A DNA stretch of 42,775 nucleotides from Clostridia bacterium (lineage in GTDB: Bacteria > Bacillota > Clostridia > Christensenellales > Aristaeellaceae): the NCBI GenBank assembly GCA_017615475.1, contig JAGAAC010000037.1, positions 1 through 42,775 on the forward strand. Direction: 5' to 3'. The notes under the pieces are model-generated. The model was given only the letters and a program-made list of their open reading frames with translations, did no database searches and was not told the DNA's origin. A program made the position numbers and the translations under genes. Shown piece by piece: positions 23,716-32,447 of this stretch. The first letter of the stretch is position 1. Each line of letters opens with the position of its first letter.

Positions 23716-25500
23716 TTATTCCTGTTCGGTTTTTTGCAGGAAGGAAAGCATAACATATCCTTCGACAACGTCTGTTTTGACCCTGGCCCATCCGGGAACC
23801 TCAGCCTCTTCCAGGACGATCAGCTGCTGGTGTTTATACAGCCGGCGCAGGACCTTTGATCCGGCGGAGGGCTTTTCCCGCAGGTTGAGGCTGCTGTCAT
23901 CGTCAATGTTTTCCACGGAGGCCAGCCAGGCGCCTTCCGGAAGGCCTGCTTCCGCGGTGGTAACAGGCATCAGGGTAGGCCGCGGCGTGGCGGTGGGAAT
24001 CGGACCGGGGGTCTGTCCGAGCAGCGGATCCGGGGTAGGAGGCGCAGCGGATTCCCCGGTGTAGCGCTTCAGCTTGGCGCCCGGATAATAGAAATCCAGG
24101 ATTTCCGTATACTTCTTTTTCCCTTCGGAGGCCTGATACTGGGCTCCCCGCTGGCTCAGGCCGACTCCGTGGCCGTAACGGCCGGCGGTCAGGGTGAAGC
24201 TGGTTTCATCCTCCGACAGGGTGATGATTTCGTTGTCCGCGCCGTAAACACTCAGGCCCAGCTGGAATACTGTTTCGGGGAACAGGTCCAGCACCGCCGT
24301 ATAGGTACCGGCGGGGGTGAGCTCAGGTGTGCCCTCTCCGGCAGGGGCCGGGGTGGCGGTGGGTTCGGCTGTGCGGTCCGGATACAGGATATCGCTGATG
24401 TTCAGTTCGTCCTCATCGGTATCGGGACGGGTACGGCCTTCCTTCAGGACGGCGGAAAGGGATACTGTCAGTTCCAGCCGGGTCATCAGCCGGCTGGGAG
24501 CTTTATACCGGGGTGTTGTCAGTTGTACCGCGCGGATGGCATCCACCCGGATTTCGTCTTTTTCGCCAAGACGGAAATCATCCAGTTTCGGCTCTTTTGC
24601 CAGGGCGGTGCGGATCAGCCGCAGGAACCCCGCGGACAGGCCTGAGCCGTCCTTCTGCAGCACGGCGGTCCGAACCGTGCTCTCCGGATTCTGCACGTCC
24701 CAGGGGTCATCGGTCATGGCGAAGCAGCCGGGGATGTTGTCCCCGCTCCAGATGTTGCCGGGAAGCTCCGTCTGGCCGCCGTTGGAGGCGCTGTACCAGG
24801 CGGTGATCAGTTTGTTGTCCCAGGTGAGTACAAGGCCTTCGGTTTCCTGCACCGCGAGGGATGCGTTTTCGCTGTTATCCGGAATGCCCTTGAAAGCCTG
24901 GTCATTGGTGTTGTCCACCACATCCCAGTCGGCGGAGGGATTCATTTTGCTCAGCGCGTAGGTCCGGGCACAGACAGCCTGGGCCTTCAGGGCTTCCAGC
25001 GGGAAGGAATCGCTCATTTCGTAGGGGACGACGCCCTTCAGGTAGGATTCCAGCGGAAGTGTCAGGATGGGACGGATCGCGCCGTCTTTTACAGTGAGGG
25101 TCAGGTCTCCGGGATAAACCCCTGACTGGAGATTAAAGCGGATCCCGGGTTCCGTATCCCCGTCACACCGGCGGAGAAGCTTGAGCTCTTTTCCGGCGGA
25201 CAGGGACAGCCCGTTGTGGAAAAGAACCATTTTGCCGTTCCGCAGGAGAACAGTAATCTGCGCACCGGCGGGAAGCAGCACTTCCGGCCCGTCAGCGCAC
25301 TGGGCGAGGTAACGGCCTTCCAGGGTCATCCAGGCCTCATCCGAAAGGTTCAGACGGGTAAGATGTACCCGGATGTCGGAGGCGGCGGTATTGGTATTCT
25401 TTTTTTTCGCGGCGAGGGAAACCTGCGGAAGCAAAAGCGCGAGGCACAAAACCAGCAGTACGGCTTTGCGCAGGACGGATTGCTTTCGGATCAATCTCAT
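23716..25500 (-). CDS. Secreted SpoIID/LytB-domain protein with C-terminal SH3-like domain
   Basis: The 594-aa protein starts with a signal peptide (RKAVLLVLCLALLLPQVSLAA, cleavage near residue 31). The SpoIID fold follows: PLESYLKGVVPYEM with the likely catalytic Glu near 161, EALKAQAVCARTYAL, AFKGI, ETEGLVLTWDNKLITAWYSASNGGQTE, and GRYGHGVGLSQRGAQYQA near 470. SpoIID proteins are lytic transglycosylases cutting denuded peptidoglycan; non-sporulation relatives (LytB type) act on the wall. A Pro/Thr-rich linker leads to a bacterial SH3-type domain (SLNLREKPSAGSKVLRRL) at the C-terminus. An inserted Thr/Pro/Ala-rich stretch (TAEPTATPAPAGEG) lies within the SpoIID domain. The start ATG overlaps the rarA stop (ATGA), so it is translationally coupled to rarA. 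Confidence 0.85.
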   Translation of the reverse strand: MRLIRKQSVLRKAVLLVLCLALLLPQVSLAAKKKNTNTAASDIRVHLTRLNLSDEAWMTLEGRYLAQCADGPEVLLPAGAQITVLLRNGKMVLFHNGLSLSAGKELKLLRRCDGDTEPGIRFNLQSGVYPGDLTLTVKDGAIRPILTLPLESYLKGVVPYEMSDSFPLEALKAQAVCARTYALSKMNPSADWDVVDNTNDQAFKGIPDNSENASLAVQETEGLVLTWDNKLITAWYSASNGGQTELPGNIWSGDNIPGCFAMTDDPWDVQNPESTVRTAVLQKDGSGLSAGFLRLIRTALAKEPKLDDFRLGEKDEIRVDAIRAVQLTTPRYKAPSRLMTRLELTVSLSAVLKEGRTRPDTDEDELNISDILYPDRTAEPTATPAPAGEGTPELTPAGTYTAVLDLFPETVFQLGLSVYGADNEIITLSEDETSFTLTAGRYGHGVGLSQRGAQYQASEGKKKYTEILDFYYPGAKLKRYTGESAAPPTPDPLLGQTPGPIPTATPRPTLMPVTTAEAGLPEGAWLASVENIDDDSSLNLREKPSAGSKVLRRLYKHQQLIVLEEAEVPGWARVKTDVVEGYVMLSFLQKTEQE

Positions 25501-26831
25501 TCTTTCCGGTGCTCCTTTTTCCATGCCCGGATCTGTTCCAGACGTTCTTTGTACCGGCTTTCCTGTCCCTGGTCCGTCGGATGGTAGAAGTGCCGGTCCT
25601 TCAGCGCATCCGGCAGGCACTGCATGGCGGTGATCTTTTCTTCGTAGTCGTGGGCATACTGGTAGCCTTTTCCGTAGGAAAGATCCTTCATCAGGCGGGT
25701 CGGCGCATTCCGGATGACCAGCGGAACCGGGGCGTCCGGCTCTTTAACAATGGCCTCCCGCGCTTCGTTCACCGCCATCTCCATGGCATTGGATTTGGAA
25801 GCCAGGGACATATATACAACGGCTTCGGCCAGGTGTACATTGCATTCGGGCACACCGATAAAATGACAGGCCTGGTAGGCGGCAACCCCGACCTCCATGG
25901 CCCGGGGATCTGCCAGGCCAACATCCTCGGCGGCAAAACGCAGCACCCGGCGCGCGATATACAGGGGATCCTCGCCGCCTTCGAGCATGCGCATCATCCA
26001 GTAGACGGCGGCGTCCGGGTCAGAGTTGCGCATGGATTTGTGCAGGGCGGAAATCAGGTTGTAGTGTTCTTCACCGTCCTTGTCATACATCAGGTTTTTC
26101 CGGCTCAGGCACTGGGCGACGATTTCATCCGTGACCTGGATGCCCTCTTCCCCGGCTTCGCCGTTCAGGACCACCATCTCCAGCGAGCTCAGGGCGCTGC
26201 GCGCGTCTCCGTTGCTGAAGTCGGCGATGGCGCTGAGGGCGTTCTCGCTGATCGTAACGTGATCCCGGCCGAAACCGCGCTCATCTGTCAGCGCCCGGCG
26301 GAGCAGCATCAGGATATCGTCCCGGCTGAGGGCCTGGAGAACAAAGACCTTGCAGCGGGAGAGAAGCGCGCTGTTGACCTCAAAGGATGGATTTTCCGTT
26401 GTCGCGCCGATCAGCACAATGCTGCCTTTTTCCACAAAGGGCAGGAAAGCGTCCTGCTGGGCTTTGTTGAAACGGTGGATTTCATCCACAAAGACGATGG
26501 TGCGGATACCGTAGACCCGGTTTTCCTCCGCCTGGTTCATGACCTGGCGGATCTCCTTGATGCCGCTGTTCACGGCGGAGAAATCAATGAAGGAAGCCTT
26601 GGTCTGCAGGGCAATCACCCGCGCAAGGGTGGTTTTGCCGACGCCGGGAGGCCCCCAGAAAATCATGGAACAGATGCTGTCAGAGGAGATCAGCCGGCGC
26701 AGGACTTTACCCGGGCCCAGCAGGTGCTGCTGTCCCGCGATCTCGTCCAGCGAGGAGGGCCGCATCCGTGCGGCCAGGGGCTGGCCGAACATGGACGGAG
26801 CCTGTTCCGGCAGCAGCGAATTCTCACTCAT
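25497..26831 (-). CDS. rarA: Replication-associated recombination protein A (MgsA/RarA AAA+ ATPase)
   Basis: RarA is a clamp-loader-like AAA+ ATPase acting at stalled replication forks. The 444-aa protein has [18 protein letters not shown] near the N-terminus, Walker [14 protein letters not shown] (about 56-68), Walker [23 protein letters not shown], sensor 1 [21 protein letters not shown] with the arginine finger, and the C-terminal MgsA tetramerisation domain ([31 protein letters not shown] ... [21 protein letters not shown]). The start is ATG 26831 with GGAGG 6 nt upstream; the frame continues 56 codons farther but those are not conserved and cross the promoter. Confidence 0.95.
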   Translation of the reverse strand: MSENSLLPEQAPSMFGQPLAARMRPSSLDEIAGQQHLLGPGKVLRRLISSDSICSMIFWGPPGVGKTTLARVIALQTKASFIDFSAVNSGIKEIRQVMNQAEENRVYGIRTIVFVDEIHRFNKAQQDAFLPFVEKGSIVLIGATTENPSFEVNSALLSRCKVFVLQALSRDDILMLLRRALTDERGFGRDHVTISENALSAIADFSNGDARSALSSLEMVVLNGEAGEEGIQVTDEIVAQCLSRKNLMYDKDGEEHYNLISALHKSMRNSDPDAAVYWMMRMLEGGEDPLYIARRVLRFAAEDVGLADPRAMEVGVAAYQACHFIGVPECNVHLAEAVVYMSLASKSNAMEMAVNEAREAIVKEPDAPVPLVIRNAPTRLMKDLSYGKGYQYAHDYEEKITAMQCLPDALKDRHFYHPTDQGQESRYKERLEQIRAWKKEHRKE

Positions 26832-26864
26832 GGCGTATCCTCCAAACAAATCATCGATGGGCCT

Positions 26865-26870
26865 ATTATA
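26865..26870 (-). promoter_or_regulatory. -10 box of the rarA operon
   Basis: TATAAT on the minus strand at 26870-26865, 34 bp from the rarA start. No good -35 is seen 16-18 nt upstream. It faces away from the MATE promoter. Confidence 0.45.
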
Positions 26871-26908
26871 CCGTACTTCATAAGGAAAGAAAAGCGAACA
26901 AAAGACCG

Positions 26909-26937
26909 TTGACAAAGCGGAAGCCTTTCCGGATAAT
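26909..26937 (+). promoter_or_regulatory. Promoter of the MATE gene
   Basis: TTGACA (26909-26914), exactly 17 nt, then GATAAT (26932-26937), about 50 bp before the MATE start. Near consensus. Confidence 0.75.
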
Positions 26938-26985
26938 GAGTCGTAAACGATTACCTGCTTTGATTCCCAAAGCCCGGAGGAATCC

Positions 26986-28344
26986 ATGAAGATCGACAAC
27001 CGTGCCTTTTACCGGAAACTGAGGACGCTGGCGGCGCCTATCACCTTCCAGAGCTTTATGCTGGCGGCCGTGGCTGCGGCGGATGCCCTGATGCTGGGCG
27101 GCGTGGCTCAGGCCGAGATGACCGCAGTTTCCCTGGCTTCCCAGGTTCAGTTTGTACAGAACATGTTTATCTTTTCCATTGTTTCTGCCGGTTCCATTCT
27201 CGGATCCCAGTACTGGGGCAAGGGGGACCGGGAAACAGTCCGGAGTGTTTTCCATATTATGCTGCGCTGGTGCGGGATCATTTCCCTGCTGTTTTTCGCT
27301 GCCTGCGAATGCTGTCCGGAACAGCTGATGCGGCTGTTTTCCCATGACGCTCCGATCATTGAAATCGGCAGCGCCTATCTCCGTATCGCAGGATGGTCCT
27401 ATCTGATCGCCGGCGTTTCCCAGTGCTACCTGCTGATTATGAAGGTGACGGACCATGCCGTGGCCGGTGCCTGGATTTCCTCATCGGCAGTGGTCAGCAA
27501 CATCGTCCTGAACGCTGTGTTTATTTTCGGCTTCCTGGGGATTCCAGCCATGAACGCCCGTGGCGCAGCTCTGGCTACCACGCTGGCGAGGGTGATCGAA
27601 CTGGCGCTGTGCGTGACGGTTTCCGCGGGGGAAACCTACATCCGGCCGGCCTGGAACAGGATTTTTGAACGCTGCAGGCAGCTGGCCGCGGATTTCCGCA
27701 GGCAGTGTATGCCGCTGCTGGGCGGCGGCCTGCTGTGGGGTGTCGGTTTCACCTCTTATACAGCAATCATGGGCCAGATGGGCACGGATGCCGCGGCGGC
27801 CAATGCCGTGGCGGCGGTGATCCGGGACCTGATCTGCTGTGTGTGCAACGGTGTGGGAACGGCTGCCGGGATCATGGTGGGCAACGAGCTGGGTGCCGGT
27901 GACCTGGAAAAAGGAAAAGCTTACGGGATTAAACTGAAAAATGTATCCTATGTGATCGGGTTTGCCTCCATGGCGCTGGTGCTGGCGCTGACGCCGCTGG
28001 TGGTGCAGATGGTGATCCTTACGCCTGAGGCGCAGCAATACCTGACCGGGATGATGGTTATTATGGCGGTGTATATGATCGGCCGCTGTGTGAACACGGT
28101 TACGATCAACGGGGTGCTGGACGGCGGCGGGGACACGGTGTTCGATATGTATTCCCTGGCGGTATGTATGTGGGGACTGGCGATTCCCCTGGCCCTGCTG
28201 GGGGCTTTTGTGTTCGGCTGGCCGGTGCTGGCGGTGTATGCCTGTACCTGCCTGGATGAAGTGGGCAAAATCCCCTGGGTGATGTTCCGCTTCAGGAAGT
28301 ATAAATGGGTAAAGAACCTGACCCGGGACAATCCGGAAGCGTAA
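26986..28344 (+). CDS. MATE-family multidrug/metabolite exporter
   Basis: The 452-aa protein is an inner-membrane exporter of the MATE type with about twelve hydrophobic helices in two related halves (for example residues 45-75 and 265-300). Clear family traits are the N-terminal KLRTLAAPITFQSFMLAAVAAADALMLGGV, the SAGSILGSQYWGKGDRETV loop after helix 2, the GIPAMNARGAALATTLARVIELAL segment, and GTAAGIMVGNELGAGDLEKGKAYG in the second half. MATE proteins use Na+ or H+ gradients to export cationic compounds; the substrate cannot be read from sequence. The start ATG 26986 follows GGAGG (26975-26979). It is a single-gene unit with its own promoter. Confidence 0.92.
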   Translation: MKIDNRAFYRKLRTLAAPITFQSFMLAAVAAADALMLGGVAQAEMTAVSLASQVQFVQNMFIFSIVSAGSILGSQYWGKGDRETVRSVFHIMLRWCGIISLLFFAACECCPEQLMRLFSHDAPIIEIGSAYLRIAGWSYLIAGVSQCYLLIMKVTDHAVAGAWISSSAVVSNIVLNAVFIFGFLGIPAMNARGAALATTLARVIELALCVTVSAGETYIRPAWNRIFERCRQLAADFRRQCMPLLGGGLLWGVGFTSYTAIMGQMGTDAAAANAVAAVIRDLICCVCNGVGTAAGIMVGNELGAGDLEKGKAYGIKLKNVSYVIGFASMALVLALTPLVVQMVILTPEAQQYLTGMMVIMAVYMIGRCVNTVTINGVLDGGGDTVFDMYSLAVCMWGLAIPLALLGAFVFGWPVLAVYACTCLDEVGKIPWVMFRFRKYKWVKNLTRDNPEA

Positions 28345-28372
28345 GGTATCAGGAACGGATCGGCTTAAAAAA

Positions 28373-28400
28373 CGGCCGGCGGAATGTTTTCCGCCGGCCG
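28373..28400 (-). terminator. Terminator of the histidine phosphatase gene
   Basis: CGGCCGGCGGAA (28373-28384) and TTCCGCCGGCCG (28389-28400) are perfect 12-bp arms with a 4-nt loop. On the minus strand the stem is followed by TTTTTTAAGC. It may also stop MATE transcripts from the other side. Confidence 0.85.
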
Positions 28401-28412
28401 CTGCCGTATTTG

Positions 28413-28964
28413 TTAAGGCAGGATCATCAGTTTGCAGTTTTCGATGCCCGCGCTCCAGAACTGGTCCCGGGGAAGCCCGCGAACCTGGCAGACAATGCTG
28501 GAGTTCATCGCGCCGTGGCCGACGATCAGCACGTCCTTTCCTTCCGCCAGCAGCGGATTCACGCGCTCCCGCAGGAATTCGCCGGTCCGGGCAAACAGGT
28601 CGTCCAGGTTTTCGCCGCCGCCGGGCTGGGCAACATACTGCTCCGGATGAAAAAAGAGCTCGTTGATCGGGCAGTCCGGAATGCTGAAGCTGTTTTCAAT
28701 TCCTTCAAAGCTGCCGAAACTCATTTCCATCAGCCGGTCATCAGGCACAATGGGAATATCCCTGCCCCGCAGCAGGATCTCCGCGGTTTCCTTCGCGCGG
28801 ATCAGCGGAGAGCAGAAGCAGATATCAAAATGAACGTCCCTGTATTCCGCGCGGGCTGCCTCGGCCATCTGCCGCCCCTCCTCGTTGAGGGGGATATCGG
28901 TTCGGCCCTGCATTTTATGCCGGACGTTCCAGTCGGTCTTTCCGTGCCGGATGATATACAGCAT
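28413..28964 (-). CDS. Histidine phosphatase superfamily protein (phosphoglycerate mutase-like)
   Basis: The 183-aa protein has the phospho-His motif YIIRHGKTDWN at residues 3-13, FCSPLIRAKETAEIL, the MEMSFGSFEGIE block and the second catalytic GHGAMNSS motif near 145. It is the small broad-specificity phosphatase type (PhoE/CobC-like), not the glycolytic mutase, which is longer. The start is ATG 28964 with GGAGC 7 nt upstream; an in-frame ATG 13 codons upstream has no ribosome site. A -10 TATAAT lies on the minus strand at 29011-29006, and a GTGCCG/CGGCAC dyad (28982-28998) is in the leader. The substrate is unknown. Confidence 0.88.
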   Translation of the reverse strand: MLYIIRHGKTDWNVRHKMQGRTDIPLNEEGRQMAEAARAEYRDVHFDICFCSPLIRAKETAEILLRGRDIPIVPDDRLMEMSFGSFEGIENSFSIPDCPINELFFHPEQYVAQPGGGENLDDLFARTGEFLRERVNPLLAEGKDVLIVGHGAMNSSIVCQVRGLPRDQFWSAGIENCKLMILP

Positions 28965-29052
28965 TTTTTGGCTCCTTCCGTGTGCCGGTTTACGGCACGG
29001 CACAGATTATAGCACAAACAGCCGCCGGAAAGGTATATTGCCGGAAGTCTTC

Positions 29053-29110
29053 TTGACAGCCTTCCGGAGGGATGACATAATGAACGCGTCATACACGAGA
29101 ACGTTTACAC
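29053..29110 (+). promoter_or_regulatory. Promoter and operator-like site of the GH3 gene
   Basis: TTGACA (29053-29058), 17 nt, CATAAT (29076-29081). GAGAACGTTTACAC at 29097-29110, just after the likely start of transcription, shares the AACGTT core with sites at the SBP2 and GH1 promoters and resembles a LacI-family operator. Binding is inference. Confidence 0.65.
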
Positions 29111-29151
29111 ACAATTAATCGGAACCAACCGGAGAAGAAGGAGATATGCGG

Positions 29152-31419
29152 ATGGACGTTAAAGCCCTGGTTTCCCAAATGACACTGGAAGAAAAAGCCG
29201 GCCTTTGCTCCGGCGATGATTTCTGGCATACCAAGGCCGTTGAGCGTCTGGGGATTCCCCGCACCATGGTGAGCGACGGCCCCCACGGCCTGCGCAAGCA
29301 GGATGAGGAAGGGGATCACCTGGGAATCAACGACAGTATCAAAGCGGTTTGCTATCCCACAGCCAGCGCTACGGCTGCGTCCTTTGATCCGGAAATGCTC
29401 CGGACCATGGGGGAAGCCATCGGTGACAGCTGCCAGCATGAAAAGCTGTCGGTTGTGCTGGGACCGGCCGTGAACATCAAGCGGAGCCCCCTGTGCGGGC
29501 GCAACTTTGAGTATTTTTCTGAAGACCCGTATCTCGCGGGCCGGATGGCTACGGCGATGATTCAGGGTGTCCAGAGCCGGAATGTGGGCACCAGCATCAA
29601 GCATTTCGCCATGAACAGCCAGGAACACCGCCGCATGAGCTCCTCTTCCGACGCGGATGAGCGGACAATCCGGGAAATCTATTTTCCGGCCTTCGAAATG
29701 GCGGTCAGGGAGGCACAGCCCTGGACTGTTATGTGTTCATATAACCGGATTAACGGTGTTTATGCCTCGGAGAATCCCTGGCTCCTGACAGAGGTGCTCA
29801 GGAAAGAGTGGGGATTCGAAGGCTACGTGATGTCCGACTGGGGAGCTGTTTCCGACCGGGTTGCCGGGGTGGCGGCAGGACTGGACCTGGAAATGCCGGC
29901 TTCCGGCGGTGTCAACGACCGGAAGATCGTTGAAGCGGTGCGGGCGGGAAAACTGGATGAAAAACTGGTGGATCAGGCCTGCGAGCGGATCCTGGCCATT
30001 GTGTACCGGTATCTGGAGAATGCGAAGCCGGAGACTCCCTGGGACAAGGATGCCCAGCACGCGCAGGCGGCTGACATGGCGGCGGAATGCATGGTGCTGC
30101 TGAAAAATGAGGATGCCCTGCTGCCGCTGGATAAGGAAGATGAAATTGCCTTCATCGGTGAGTTCGCGGAGAAGCCCCGTTTCCAGGGCGGCGGCAGCAG
30201 CCATATCAATGCCTTTAAAACCACTGGTGCGCTGGAGGCAGCCAAAGGGTTGAAGGTGACCTATGCCCGCGGCTATTCCGTGGAAAAGGATGAGGCATCA
30301 GACATGGATATCGCGGAGGCGGTGACCGCTGCGAAAAAGGCCAAGACGGCCGTGGTGTTTGCCGGCCTGCCGGATTCCTACGAATCGGAAGGCTATGACC
30401 GTACTCATATGCGCATGCCGGCCTGCCAGAATAAGCTTATTGAGGCGGTGGCGGAAGCCAATCCCAACACGGTGGTGGTCCTGCATAACGGCGCTCCCGT
30501 GGAGATGCCCTGGATCGGAAAGGTCAAAGCAGTCCTGGAAGCCTACCTGGGAGGCCAGGCGGTGGGAGAGGCGGCGGTGCGTGTTCTCTTCGGGGACGTG
30601 AATCCCTGCGGACACCTTCCGGAGACATTCCCGCTGAAACTGGAGGATAATCCTTCCTATTTGTTCTACAGCGGGGAAGGGAATACGGCGGAATACCGGG
30701 AAGGCATCTTTGTCGGTTACCGGTACTATGATAAAAAGAATATGGACGTCCTCTTCCCCTTCGGGCACGGCCTGTCCTACACGACCTTTGAATACAGCGG
30801 CCTGAAGCTCAGCGCGGAGAAGATCCGGGATACGGAAACGCTGACGGTATCCGTGACGGTGAAGAACACCGGCAGCCACGCCGGAAAGGCGGTCATCCAG
30901 CTGTATGTGGGTGACAGGGAGAGCACACCCATCCGTCCCGTGCGGGAACTGAAAGGGTTTGCGAAAACAGCCCTGCAGCCCGGGGAGAGCCGGGAAGTGG
31001 CCTTTATCCTGGATAAGCGGGCGTTTGCCTACTGGAATCAGGAGATTCATGACTGGCATGTGGAAACCGGCGTGTTCACCATTGAAGCGGGTGCTTCCAG
31101 CCGGGATCTTCCGCTGAGGGCGGAGGTGACCGTTGAGTCCACTGCGGAGCTGCCCCGGCACTATACGCTGGACAGCATCTTCATGGATGTTATGGCGGAT
31201 CCGAAGGCTGCGCCTGTCATCCGGGACTATATGAAAAAGATCATGAAGACTTTCGCGCCGGAGGAGGAGCAGGGCGGTACGGAAGCGGCAAAGGAAGCCA
31301 TTACGGAAGAGATGAACATGGCTATGATGCAGTATATGCCGCTGCGGGGAGTGTTCAGCTTCAGCGACGGTGTGTCCGCGGAAGATGCGGAGGAGATGCT
31401 GAAAAAGCTGAACAACTGA
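29152..31419 (+). CDS. GH3 beta-glucosidase, cytoplasmic
   Basis: The 755-aa enzyme releases terminal beta-D-glucose from beta-glucosides or cello-oligosaccharides. It has no signal peptide, so it acts inside the cell on imported sugars. The GH3 N-terminal barrel shows LGIPRTMVSDGPHGLR, GPAVNIKRSPLCGRNFEYFSEDP, SIKHFAMNSQE and the nucleophile Asp near 229 in YVMSDWGAV. The alpha/beta sandwich (about 310-520) and a fibronectin-like domain (FPFGHGLSYTTFEYS near 540 onward) follow, and then a 90-residue C-terminal extension rich in Glu, Ala and Met. Start is ATG 29152 (AGGAG 8 nt upstream); ATG 29146 is too close. Two ABC importers and a GH1 enzyme follow. Confidence 0.94.
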   Translation: MDVKALVSQMTLEEKAGLCSGDDFWHTKAVERLGIPRTMVSDGPHGLRKQDEEGDHLGINDSIKAVCYPTASATAASFDPEMLRTMGEAIGDSCQHEKLSVVLGPAVNIKRSPLCGRNFEYFSEDPYLAGRMATAMIQGVQSRNVGTSIKHFAMNSQEHRRMSSSSDADERTIREIYFPAFEMAVREAQPWTVMCSYNRINGVYASENPWLLTEVLRKEWGFEGYVMSDWGAVSDRVAGVAAGLDLEMPASGGVNDRKIVEAVRAGKLDEKLVDQACERILAIVYRYLENAKPETPWDKDAQHAQAADMAAECMVLLKNEDALLPLDKEDEIAFIGEFAEKPRFQGGGSSHINAFKTTGALEAAKGLKVTYARGYSVEKDEASDMDIAEAVTAAKKAKTAVVFAGLPDSYESEGYDRTHMRMPACQNKLIEAVAEANPNTVVVLHNGAPVEMPWIGKVKAVLEAYLGGQAVGEAAVRVLFGDVNPCGHLPETFPLKLEDNPSYLFYSGEGNTAEYREGIFVGYRYYDKKNMDVLFPFGHGLSYTTFEYSGLKLSAEKIRDTETLTVSVTVKNTGSHAGKAVIQLYVGDRESTPIRPVRELKGFAKTALQPGESREVAFILDKRAFAYWNQEIHDWHVETGVFTIEAGASSRDLPLRAEVTVESTAELPRHYTLDSIFMDVMADPKAAPVIRDYMKKIMKTFAPEEEQGGTEAAKEAITEEMNMAMMQYMPLRGVFSFSDGVSAEDAEEMLKKLNN

Positions 31420-31460
31420 CCCTGAGGCCATACCGCTATATATTGTGGATGTCAAAGAAT

Positions 31461-31487
31461 CCGGAACGTTACGCTCCGGGTTTTTTT
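31461..31487 (+). terminator. Terminator of the GH3 gene
   Basis: CCGGAACG (31461-31468) and CGCTCCGG (31472-31479) form a stem with one mismatch, followed by GTTTTTTT. Good intrinsic terminator. Confidence 0.8.
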
Positions 31488-31584
31488 GATCTGTCAATGG
31501 GGGCCACAGGATGAAAATGAAACAAAACCAAAAAAAAACACACCGGCGTGCAAAAACTGAAAAGTTGAACAAACCAAAGATTTA

Positions 31585-31691
31585 CAAGGGTAGTTAACAC
31601 CCTTGCACCCCCGGAGCATGTCCAAAAGGGTGTTGAAAGCCCATAAAACCTACATTTTGTGGTTGCAAAAAGAAATAAAGGAGGGTATACT
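31585..31691 (+). promoter_or_regulatory. Promoter with operator-like dyads ahead of the first importer operon
   Basis: TTGCAA (31663-31668), 17 nt, TATACT (31686-31691). Upstream, CAAGGGT (31585-31591) and ACCCTTG (31599-31605) form a dyad around GTTAAC, and an AAGGGTGTT half-site copy recurs near 31626-31635. The wording GTGGTTGC just before -35 is repeated at the SBP2 promoter. The rest of this 370-bp gap (31488-31584) is A-rich with nothing recognisable. Confidence 0.6.
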
Positions 31692-31786
31692 GAATCTCGC
31701 TTGAAAGTAGTTGAATGGTATTCAGAAACACGATGCTCCGGACATGCTTTATGTCCGCGGGATCGTTCTAAGGAGAACCTCTTATC

Positions 31787-32395
31787 GTGATCAGGAAAGG
31801 TTTTATTCTGTCTCTGGCGCTTATGCTTCTTCTCTGTTTTTCCCTGGCAGCTTCTGCTGCGGCGGAGGGGTTTCCGGCAGGGGACTGGGCCTTTGGTTCC
31901 GAGCCCGGAACTTCCATTCTCCGGCTTAATGAAGACGGCACAGCGGTATACCGGGATACAGAGTATACCTGGGAGGATGACGGGCAGTTCCTTGTGCTGA
32001 AAGATGCAGAAGGCGAGGACCTCAGGCTGCGGTACCGGGTCACGGAAAAGAACAAATGGCTTTACGTAATCATGAACTACACCCGGAAGGAAGGGACCAC
32101 CGGAGAGGACCTGCAGGGAGTATGGAACCTGGATGGTTCTGAAGGCGCGTTCTTTGAGTTTTCTGCCAAGAATACTTTCCTGGAGGATGGCGTTTTCTCC
32201 GGAACCTATAAGGTGGATTACGAAAACAATTCCTTCACGCTGATATATCCCATGCTTTTTGATGACACGCAGTGTTTCTTCACGATCGACGGCGGGCATA
32301 TGGTTGTTGAATACCCGTGGTCGGTTGTGGAAACACAGACAGTCACAGAGCAGCCCGGGCAGCCGGAAGAAACCGGCTCCGGCGATTCCCATTGA
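31787..32395 (+). CDS. Small secreted protein of unknown function
   Basis: I do not recognise the family. The 202-aa product has a clear signal peptide (MIRKGFILSLALMLLLCFSLAASAAA, cleavage near residue 26). The mature part has repeated strand-like segments with the pattern of a small beta-barrel or lipocalin-like fold (GDWAFGSEPGTSILRLNEDGTAVY, then GVWNLDGSEGAFFEFSAKNTF, then SGTYKVDYENNSFTLIY), which looks like an internal duplication of a WxxxG...F/L...DG unit. The C-terminus is short and low-complexity (TVTEQPGQPEETGSGD). Start GTG 31787 behind AAGGAG with long spacing; no better start is present. It lies 52 bp upstream of SBP1 under the same promoter, so a role in sugar capture or in sensing is possible but unproven. 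Confidence 0.75.
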   Translation: MIRKGFILSLALMLLLCFSLAASAAAEGFPAGDWAFGSEPGTSILRLNEDGTAVYRDTEYTWEDDGQFLVLKDAEGEDLRLRYRVTEKNKWLYVIMNYTRKEGTTGEDLQGVWNLDGSEGAFFEFSAKNTFLEDGVFSGTYKVDYENNSFTLIYPMLFDDTQCFFTIDGGHMVVEYPWSVVETQTVTEQPGQPEETGSGDSH

Positions 32396-32447
32396 GCTTC
32401 TTTTAGCGGAGGCTAAAATTATTTATCACTTTATAGGAGGAAGAACC

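Noticed and set aside
26832-26999. N-terminal extension of rarA
   Set aside because: Crosses the divergent promoters and is unlike RarA; ATG 26831 has GGAGG at correct spacing.
32259-32447. N-terminal extension of SBP1
   Set aside because: Overlaps the secreted protein gene; the signal peptide starts at ATG 32448 after AGGAGG.
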